Source of the DNA: an uncultured Erysipelotrichaceae bacterium
Lineage (GTDB): Bacteria > Bacillota_I > Bacilli_A > RFN20 > CAG-826
NCBI GenBank assembly: GCA_902793515.1
Contig: CADBDO010000040.1
Location: 1 to 6,991 of the forward strand
DNA: 6,991 nt
Reading direction: 5' to 3'
Below, piece by piece: positions 1 to 4,632 of this stretch. The translations under genes were made by a program, and so were the position numbers. The notes below the pieces were generated by a model. The model saw nothing but the letters and a program-made list of their open reading frames with translations, was not told where the DNA came from and searched no databases. Numbering within the stretch: position 1 is the first letter of the stretch; each line of letters opens with the position of its first letter.

Positions 1-2241
1 AAGCGTCTTCGTTCCAACTTCCGCGAATTCTACTTTAATCATAGTCTCGTCTATGACGACTGTGACAACACCATCTCCAAATTTTTCATGATGGCACTTA
101 TCGCCAACATGCCAATCGGTGATGCCGTTTGTAACCTCAGGCTCTTTGACCACTTTCTTGACCTGCTTCTCGCTTTCGAATGGATCGCTAGAAGGCTCAT
201 CTTTGAAGAACCAAGCGGATTCTCCTCTGTAGTGGCCTTTGGCCCCTGCCGGTTTCCTTGGGCGGGAACCCCAGGAAGGATTGTCGCTGAAATAGCCGGT
301 GTTCCTTGGAACAGTGAGTCCGGATTCTCTAAAGAATTGGGATGGAACAGCATGTGAATCGGTTTGATATGAGTAGCCATTGTTGCAGGAAGCGTAGAGC
401 TCTTTCTTGGCTCTTGTGAAAGCGACATATGCGAGTCGTCTTTCTTCTTCCTCGCCATCACGGCCACTGTCCATTCTCGATCTCTCGCTTGGGAAGGCGC
501 CGTCATTCATGCAGATGACGAAGACGTGATCGAACTCCAAGCCCTTGGCAACGTGGATGGTCATGAGGGAAACATAATCTCCTCCATTGATATCGTCTTG
601 GGCGGAGAGCAAAGAGACATTAGCAAGGTAATCTTCAAACGACGCTTCTGGGTTTCTCTTGATGTAGTTGTCGATATCTCCGAAGAGGGCGTTGACGTTT
701 CCAATACGGTCCTCGTCAGGCTCTTCGTTTTCTTTGAGATAGGTAAAATAATCGAGTTTTGTCACGAATTTTTGCAAAATTGCGCTATAAACTTCAAGGT
801 TTTCAGTGAGTTGGTCTTTGGTCTCTTCCATGATGTCGACCATCGTGTTGAGAGCAAGGATGACCTTCCTTGGGATCGATGTCTCATCCTGATGGAGATG
901 GATTTCCTTGATGTAGTTATATTCGGAAAGGCCATGGTCCTTGGCTTCTTGGCGGATCCTATCTAATGAGGTTTCGCCAACACCACGCTTAGGGACATTG
1001 ACGATTCTTTCGAAAGCGACGTTATCCAAAGGATTGGTTAAGAGGTTGAAGTAGGCCAAAAGGTCTTTGACCTCCATACGTTCGTAGAAGCGGACGCCTC
1101 CGAAGATACGATAAGGGATGCGGCGGTCTTTAAGCGCGCTTTCAAAAGCTCTCGTCATGTATGACGAACGATAAAGGATCGCGATGTTGCTATATCTGTT
1201 GTCTTGCTTTCTGGCGATATCGGCGATTTTGCCTGCAACCCAAGAAGCTTCTTCTTCCACATTAGGAAGATTGTTTACCTCGATGGCTTTTCCTTCGCCT
1301 AAGTTGCTGAAGAGATCCTTAGGAACTCTGTTCCTGTTCTTGGCGATAAGAAGGTTCGCAGCATTAAGGATGGTTTTGGTAGAACGATAGTTCTCATTGA
1401 GAATGACGGTTTCAACATCAGGGAAGTTCTTCTCGAAATCCATGATGATCTTCATGTTGGCGTTTCTCCAGGTGTAGATGGTTTGGTCTGGGTCACCGAC
1501 AACATATAAGGAAGTGTCTTTACACATGAGAAGTTTGATCAAGGCATATTGGATGTCGTTGGTGTCTTGGAACTCATCGACGAGGATGTGCTCAAAGCGG
1601 TGTGACCACTTCTCCTGGATGTCTGGTTGGGTGTCGAGAATCCAGATTGTCTTCAAAAGAAGGTCATCGAAATCGAGGGCGTAGCACTCAGTCTTCATCT
1701 CCTCGTAGCGGGTGTAGATCTTGAGGCATTCTTTTTCGTCCTTAAAGGTCTCGAATTTGATTTCGATATCAATTGGGTAAAGGCCTTTGGCTTTCTTCTT
1801 GCGGATGTATTCGAAAGCCTTCTTCACGACTTCGTCGCCTCTCTTGTGCCCGAATTCGGCAGCGGCATTCCTGACAAGTCTCTTCTGATCATCTTCATCG
1901 TAGATGGTGAAGTGAGAAGGATAGTTGAAAGCCTTATGCTCGATGCTTAGGAATCTTGAGCAGAAACTGTGGAATGTTGAGATGTGAAGAGGTGGATATT
2001 CACCTAACAAGCTGAAGACGAGCTTGGAAGCTCTGTCACCCATCTCCTGGGCGGCTTTGTTGGTGAAAGTGATGGCGAGGATCCTAGAAGGATCGACATG
2101 AAAATTACTGATGAGATATGAGATGCGATAAGTAAGAACACGGGTCTTTCCAGATCCCGCGCCCGCAATGATTCTCACAAATTGGGAATTAGTCTTAACA
2201 GCGGCTAATTGCCTCTCGTTTAAAAGCGATTCGTAGTCCAT
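1..2241 (-). CDS. pcrA: ATP-dependent 3'-5' DNA helicase PcrA (UvrD/Rep family), 3' end cut by window edge
   Basis: Superfamily 1A helicase that unwinds DNA using ATP, acting in excision repair, removal of recombinase filaments and replication-transcription conflicts in the cytoplasm. The frame is open from the ATG at 2241 to base 1, giving 747 residues. Visible motifs in order: Q-motif LNERQLAAV (about 7-15), Walker A AGAGSGKT (26-33, Lys32), motif Ia ITFTNKAAQEM (57-67), STFHSFCSRF (88-97), Walker B LVDEFQDT (220-227), motif III VGDPDQTIYTWRNAN (248-262), motif IV LNENYRS (281-287), NVPKRGVGETS (415-425), motif V LMTIHVAKGLEF (559-570) and motif VI EEERRLAYVAFTRAK (599-613). The tail WHVGDKCHHEKFGDGVV (710-726) is the Tudor-like domain that in PcrA contacts RNA polymerase; by family length perhaps 10-20 residues are missing. 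The start fits: the Q-motif follows at once, and a TATAAT box lies 16 bases upstream. No Shine-Dalgarno is visible. It is transcribed away from the membrane operon. In many Firmicutes ligA follows pcrA, but that would lie outside the window. Confidence 0.96.
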   Translation of the reverse strand, partial: MDYESLLNERQLAAVKTNSQFVRIIAGAGSGKTRVLTYRISYLISNFHVDPSRILAITFTNKAAQEMGDRASKLVFSLLGEYPPLHISTFHSFCSRFLSIEHKAFNYPSHFTIYDEDDQKRLVRNAAAEFGHKRGDEVVKKAFEYIRKKKAKGLYPIDIEIKFETFKDEKECLKIYTRYEEMKTECYALDFDDLLLKTIWILDTQPDIQEKWSHRFEHILVDEFQDTNDIQYALIKLLMCKDTSLYVVGDPDQTIYTWRNANMKIIMDFEKNFPDVETVILNENYRSTKTILNAANLLIAKNRNRVPKDLFSNLGEGKAIEVNNLPNVEEEASWVAGKIADIARKQDNRYSNIAILYRSSYMTRAFESALKDRRIPYRIFGGVRFYERMEVKDLLAYFNLLTNPLDNVAFERIVNVPKRGVGETSLDRIRQEAKDHGLSEYNYIKEIHLHQDETSIPRKVILALNTMVDIMEETKDQLTENLEVYSAILQKFVTKLDYFTYLKENEEPDEDRIGNVNALFGDIDNYIKRNPEASFEDYLANVSLLSAQDDINGGDYVSLMTIHVAKGLEFDHVFVICMNDGAFPSERSRMDSGRDGEEEERRLAYVAFTRAKKELYASCNNGYSYQTDSHAVPSQFFRESGLTVPRNTGYFSDNPSWGSRPRKPAGAKGHYRGESAWFFKDEPSSDPFESEKQVKKVVKEPEVTNGITDWHVGDKCHHEKFGDGVVTVVIDETMIKVEFAEVGTKTL

Positions 2242-2246
2242 ATATT
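2219..2246 (+). promoter_or_regulatory. Possible promoter of the rightward membrane-protein operon
   Basis: TTTAAA (2219-2224, 4 of 6 matches to TTGACA), a 16-base spacer and TATATT (2241-2246, 5 of 6 matches to TATAAT) form the best sigma-A-like pair I find for the plus strand. It overlaps the first codons of pcrA and would start RNA near 2253, leaving a leader of about 83 nt before 2336 that contains the hairpin at 2299-2327. It would also overlap the pcrA promoter, so the two could compete for polymerase. This is weaker than the pcrA promoter; a promoter closer to 2336 cannot be excluded. Confidence 0.35.
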
Positions 2247-2257
2247 AACGTAGTTAA

Positions 2258-2266
2258 ATTATACCA
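2258..2266 (-). promoter_or_regulatory. Extended -10 promoter of pcrA
   Basis: Read on the minus strand the bases are TGGTATAAT: a perfect TATAAT at 2263-2258 preceded by the TGn extended -10 element. No good -35 is seen; the position 17 bases upstream (2281-2286) reads TAGAAG, as expected if the extended element compensates. The predicted transcription start near 2251 would leave a leader of only about 10 nt with no purine-rich ribosome binding site, so pcrA would be translated from a nearly leaderless message. The start site is inferred from usual -10 spacing. Confidence 0.7.
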
Positions 2267-2272
2267 TCCGCT

Positions 2273-2289
2273 AGGTTTACCTTCTAGGT
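2273..2289. repeat. Alternating AGGT/ACCT half-sites between divergent promoters
   Basis: AGGT (2273-2276), TT, ACCT (2279-2282), TCT, AGGT (2286-2289) make two overlapping inverted repeats sharing the central half-site. The longer word CTAGGT is also directly repeated, at 2271-2276 and 2284-2289. The cluster sits where the -35 region of the pcrA promoter should be, so it could bind a regulator. The half-sites are only 4-6 bases long, so chance is quite possible. Confidence 0.25.
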
Positions 2290-2298
2290 CTTGGAGGG

Positions 2299-2327
2299 TA
2301 TTTTCTTTAACTTAATTAAAGAAGATA
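2299..2327 (+). promoter_or_regulatory. AT-rich leader hairpin next to the operon's first start codon
   Basis: TTCTTTAA (2303-2310) pairs perfectly with TTAAAGAA (2316-2323) across a 5-base loop. One T-G wobble and three more A-T pairs extend the stem to 2299/2327. The right arm contains the only purine-rich stretch near the ATG at 2336 (AAAGAAG, 2318-2324), so a folded leader would mask the weak ribosome binding site. There is no U-tract after it, so it is not a terminator. A strong GGAGGG at 2293-2298 lies too far upstream to serve 2336. The pairing is seen; a regulatory role is inferred. Confidence 0.4.
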
Positions 2328-2335
2328 ATAAATGT

Positions 2336-3229
2336 ATGAAGCTGTTCAAGAAACAGGAAACACCAACCGGTAATCTTGCCCTTTTGGGTATCTTTGCCGC
2401 AATCATGGGCGCATTCTCGATAATCCTTGCCCTCGTTCCTTTTTCTAATCTCGTGCTTGGGCTCTTCCTTCCTTTGGTCAGCGCGGTCGCAGCCTATTAC
2501 ACGGAGAACAAATATCTTCCAGCCTATATCATTGGAGCGTCCGCCCTATGTTTGGGCCTCACCTTCTTCAACTGGGGAGACACTCTCTTCGTGGTTATCC
2601 CAAGCATCGTCTCCGGAAGTTTCTATGGCTTCCTTAGAGATAAGAAAATCCCTTCTCAGTTCTTGATCATCTTAACTTCCCTTGTTCAGGTCCTTTTGAA
2701 CTGGGGCGCTTTCCATATCCTTTTAGCCACCACAGGCGTCGACATATTAGACACCATAAGGAAGCTTGTCGGTCTAAGCACAGACACGATCATCCCGGCG
2801 TTCATAGTCACTTATTCGATTGCGGAAACTGTCCTCAGTTTCTTCATCATCGAAGGGGTCATCAACAAATTCTCTAAAGAGGCGTTCACCTTCCCAACCG
2901 AAAGATATATCAGCCCATGCTTAGGAATCCTCTTTGGAGGATTGAGCTTAGGGTTCTCCTTCATCGAGGCCCACTTCTGCTATACCTTCATGGTCTTTGG
3001 AATCTACTTCTCCCTTGTCGGCGCGTCCGTTCTCTTTGAGAAGAAGCCGATTTGGATCTATGTCATAGGCGGAATGTTGCTTCTTGGTTCCCTTTTCTTG
3101 TTCGCTATTCTCCACTCCCTTTTCCCAAACGAATGCGGACTCGCGCTGGTCTCCATCTTCTTCATCTCGATTTCTTTAACTAGTTTTGTTTCAATATTTG
3201 TAAACAAAAAGGGTACAATGAACTCATGA
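2336..3229 (+). CDS. Polytopic membrane protein of unknown function (297 aa)
   Basis: An integral membrane protein I cannot assign with certainty. After a short basic start (MKLFKKQE) it has about nine or ten hydrophobic segments, near residues 14-34, 37-56, 60-78, 84-100, 107-130, 151-175, 193-212, 216-234, 239-260 and 268-288, ending in a short KKGTMNS tail. Length, helix count and the small-residue-rich first helices are reminiscent of YybS/DUF2232 proteins, or more loosely of ECF transporter S components, but no diagnostic motif is seen and this is a resemblance only. I chose the ATG at 2336 over the in-frame TTG at 2291: the extra 15 residues (MEGIFFNLIKEDNKC) come from the AT-rich leader hairpin, and TTG is a rarer start. 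The GGAGGG beside that TTG lies after it, not before it. It is the first gene of a three-gene operon; its TGA overlaps the next ATG by 4 bases. Confidence 0.85.
   Translation: MKLFKKQETPTGNLALLGIFAAIMGAFSIILALVPFSNLVLGLFLPLVSAVAAYYTENKYLPAYIIGASALCLGLTFFNWGDTLFVVIPSIVSGSFYGFLRDKKIPSQFLIILTSLVQVLLNWGAFHILLATTGVDILDTIRKLVGLSTDTIIPAFIVTYSIAETVLSFFIIEGVINKFSKEAFTFPTERYISPCLGILFGGLSLGFSFIEAHFCYTFMVFGIYFSLVGASVLFEKKPIWIYVIGGMLLLGSLFLFAILHSLFPNECGLALVSIFFISISLTSFVSIFVNKKGTMNS
3184..3209 (+). repeat. Inverted repeat just before the second gene of the operon
   Basis: TTTTGTTT (3184-3191) and AAACAAAA (3202-3209) form a perfect 8-bp stem with a 10-base loop, inside the last codons of the first membrane gene and 16 bases before the ATG at 3226. 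The stretch is markedly more AT-rich than the coding sequence around it. The purine run AAAAAGGG (3206-3213), the likely ribosome binding site for the next gene, begins in the right arm, so the stem could tune reinitiation at the ATGA overlap. A function is inferred only. Confidence 0.35.
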
Positions 3230-3819
3230 AATTCTTACGCGAATTTGGCTTAGGCCTAGTTTACATACTCTTGCTGCCGATTCTCTTGGCAGGCGTTTTG
3301 GTCGTTGGAGTGGTGATGATCTTCGTTTGGATCGTCATGTTCTTCAAGGGCTGTATCCGCTTCTTCAAAGGCGATTCTTTCTTTGCCCCTCTCCCAGAAG
3401 ATGAGCAGGTTCAGAAGATCAAAGACGAAGAGCTTCGTAGAAAGACCGAACCAGAAAATCCTAATCCTGCTCCAGCTCAGCCAGCAGGCCCATCTCAGGT
3501 TTATATCCAAACCAACTACTATCAGCAGCCAGGCCAGGTTCCGCCAAATGGCCAGATGCCACAAAATCCACAGCAAAACCTGCCTCCTTTCCAAGGCTAT
3601 CCTCAAGGATATCCGCAACAACCTTATGGAAACGGCATCCCACAGCAACCATATCCTAATGGCATTCCGCAACAGCAGCCATATGGCAACATCCCTCAGC
3701 AACAGCCACCATACCCATATCCAAATGCAGAACAGATCCCTTACTCTGAGCCAGCCCCAGAGACTGACCCAAGCAGGATGATCGACATCACTCCTACGGA
3801 AGGAGATGACAAACAATGA
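3226..3819 (+). CDS. Membrane-anchored protein with Pro/Gln/Tyr-rich repeat tail (197 aa)
   Basis: Unknown function. Residues 1-7 are charged, followed by a long hydrophobic block at about 9-42 (LGLVYILLLPILLAG then VLVVGVVMIFVWIVMFF), long enough for two closely packed helices or a hairpin. Next come a basic and aromatic stretch (KGCIRFFKGDSFF), an acidic charged linker (PEDEQVQKIKDEELRRK, about 58-74) and a low-complexity tail from about 75 onward rich in Pro, Gln, Tyr, Asn and Gly. Residues 132-159 hold near-repeats of QPYGNGIPQ. The C-terminus is acidic (EPAPETDPSRMIDITPTEGDD). There is no cleavage site or lipobox, so I read it as a membrane anchor with a disordered tail, probably cytoplasmic by the positive residues after the helices. 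The ATG overlaps the stop of the previous gene (ATGA, 3226-3229) and its own TGA overlaps the next ATG, so translation is probably coupled throughout. Proline-rich tails often act as multivalent binding platforms; partners are unknown. Confidence 0.85.
   Translation: MKFLREFGLGLVYILLLPILLAGVLVVGVVMIFVWIVMFFKGCIRFFKGDSFFAPLPEDEQVQKIKDEELRRKTEPENPNPAPAQPAGPSQVYIQTNYYQQPGQVPPNGQMPQNPQQNLPPFQGYPQGYPQQPYGNGIPQQPYPNGIPQQQPYGNIPQQQPPYPYPNAEQIPYSEPAPETDPSRMIDITPTEGDDKQ
3619..3726 (+). repeat. Tandem QPYGNGIPQ-type repeats in the tail
   Basis: Units read QPYGNGIPQ (27 bases, 3619-3645), QPYPNGIPQQ (30 bases, 3646-3675), QPYGNIPQQ (27 bases, 3676-3702) and a decayed QPPYPYPN (3703-3726). Codons differ between units at synonymous places (for example CCT/CCA for Pro, GGA/GGC for Gly, ATC/ATT for Ile), so the repeats are old and kept at the protein level, not a fresh DNA duplication. 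A weaker YPQGYPQ pair lies just before them. Confidence 0.75.
3798..3805 (+). promoter_or_regulatory. Strong Shine-Dalgarno of the third operon gene
   Basis: GGAAGGAG ends 10 bases before the ATG at 3816 and lies inside the final codons of the preceding gene. It is far stronger than the sites before the first and second genes, so the third protein may be made independently of coupling and in greater amount. It also supports the choice of 3816 as start. Confidence 0.75.
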
Positions 3820-4487
3820 GAACCTTTGTTGAATTTGCCCTCAGCGAAAACGATAAGAGATTGCTTTTCATCCTTCTCATTGTTTTCCTTATCATCTTCT
3901 TGATCCTCGGCCTTATCGGTGTCCTTATCAGAACCATCTCAAGAACCTTCTCAAGAAGAATCGACTATGAAATCCATGAGGCTGTGACTAGCAGAGTCAT
4001 AACCACGCCAGAACAGTTAAAGAAATATGGCATCGCGAAGAACAATAGACTCTTCTTCAAGCAAGCCATCCCTCCTTTCTTTATCATGGCCCTTTCTCTC
4101 CTCATGTATCTTATCTACTCGTTCGCCAGTGGTATCTGGGCGGAAGATTATTTCGGCCACTTCTCAAGCCTTCTCTACACTTGGGATTGGGCTAACCCAG
4201 AGAACTACGCGGACTTCTGGGGATTATCTTTACTTCGTAGATGGCCACCGCTTCTTAATGAGCCACACTTCGTCCCAGAGTATTGGGGAGCCTATATCCT
4301 CGTTCCTCTTTGGGTTATCTCGATTGGCTACTACATCGTCGTCATCCAGGCTTATGTCTCCCGTGCCGTCATGTTAGAAAGAAGAAGCCACACCGTCTTT
4401 GAGAAGAGCTTAGAGGACTTCAACTACTTCAATGATAAAAAGGACGCCCCTGCTCAGGACACCCAATCAAGTTCTGATAAGAAGTGA
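3816..4487 (+). CDS. Three-helix membrane protein of unknown function (223 aa)
   Basis: I do not recognise a family. Predicted membrane helices lie at about 16-38 (LLFILLIVFLIIFLILGLIGVLI), 86-106 (PPFFIMALSLLMYLIYSFASG) and 158-180. Helix 1 is followed by a basic stretch with several arginines (RTISRTFSRR), which suggests that side is cytoplasmic. The segment between helices 2 and 3 (about 107-157) is rich in Trp, Tyr, Phe and acidic residues (WAEDYFGHF, YTWDWANPENYADFWG, RRWPPLLNEP) and by the positive-inside rule would be outside the cell. The tail from about 183 is charged and polar, ending QDTQSSSDKK. The ATG overlaps the preceding TGA by 4 bases and has a strong ribosome binding site. 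It is the last gene of the operon: its TGA at 4485-4487 directly touches the stop codon of the convergent small gene, and an intrinsic terminator follows about 70 bases later. Confidence 0.85.
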   Translation: MRTFVEFALSENDKRLLFILLIVFLIIFLILGLIGVLIRTISRTFSRRIDYEIHEAVTSRVITTPEQLKKYGIAKNNRLFFKQAIPPFFIMALSLLMYLIYSFASGIWAEDYFGHFSSLLYTWDWANPENYADFWGLSLLRRWPPLLNEPHFVPEYWGAYILVPLWVISIGYYIVVIQAYVSRAVMLERRSHTVFEKSLEDFNYFNDKKDAPAQDTQSSSDKK

Positions 4488-4631
4488 TCAGAAGACGAAT
4501 AAGTCAACGATCTCGTAGATAATAAGCAACGCCAAAACAACATCCAAGATGACCATCAATCCGAAGATGCGATTCTTGGATTTTTGTTTTTTCTCTTCTG
4601 GAGTGAGAGGTGCTTTGACGTTCATGCTCAT
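4488..4631 (-). CDS. Small single-helix membrane protein (47 aa) downstream of asnS
   Basis: A short open frame from ATG at 4631 to TGA at 4490-4488. Its protein begins MSMNVKAPLTPEEKKQKSKNR, a hydrophilic lysine-rich head of about 21 residues, and continues IFGLMVILDVVLALLIIYEI and VDLFVF, a clear membrane-spanning segment (about 22-41) reaching the C-terminus. Charge placement predicts the head in the cytoplasm. The start is 1 base after the asnS stop (TAATATG), so it would be translated by coupling from asnS; no separate Shine-Dalgarno is seen. A second ATG at 4625 is an alternative start. The frame fills exactly the space between the asnS stop and the stop of the convergent operon, and its composition is organised like a real small membrane protein. 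Function is unknown. That it is short and overlaps a terminator on the other strand are the main reasons for doubt. Confidence 0.7.
   Translation of the reverse strand: MSMNVKAPLTPEEKKQKSKNRIFGLMVILDVVLALLIIYEIVDLFVF
4558..4592 (+). terminator. Rho-independent terminator of the membrane-protein operon
   Basis: AATCC (4558-4562) and AAGA (4564-4567), separated by one bulged G, pair with TCTT (4574-4577) and GGATT (4578-4582) around a 6-base loop. The stem runs straight into a T-rich run (4581-4592, T's broken by a single G). It lies about 70 bases after the operon's last stop codon and in the right orientation. On the other strand the same bases are codons of the 47-residue small gene. The stem is only moderately stable (three G-C pairs), so some read-through into asnS antisense is plausible. 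Confidence 0.65.
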
Positions 4632-4632
4632 A

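Noticed and set aside
526..966. A 146-codon plus-strand frame opposite pcrA, with similar ones at 88-357, 1184-1390, 1478-1684 and 1627-1950
   Set aside because: All lie on the complement of a continuous helicase frame with every family motif in order. None has a start signal or recognisable protein character.
2291..2335. TTG start at 2291 for the first membrane gene
   Set aside because: It would add 15 residues encoded by the AT-rich leader hairpin, TTG is rarer, and the nearby GGAGGG lies after that codon. The ATG at 2336 gives the usual basic residues before the first helix. Not wholly excluded.
3600..3730. CRISPR-like or microsatellite repeat
   Set aside because: Units are 27-30 bases with no spacers, are in frame, and vary at synonymous sites: this is a protein repeat, not a CRISPR array or slipping DNA repeat.
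3256..3816. A 186-codon open frame antisense to almost the whole repeat-tail protein gene
   Set aside because: It arises because the sense gene rarely uses codons whose complements are stops (TTA, CTA, TCA). The sense frame has ATGA overlaps, a hydrophobic anchor and coherent repeats; the antisense protein is Trp/Leu/Arg-rich with no ribosome binding site.
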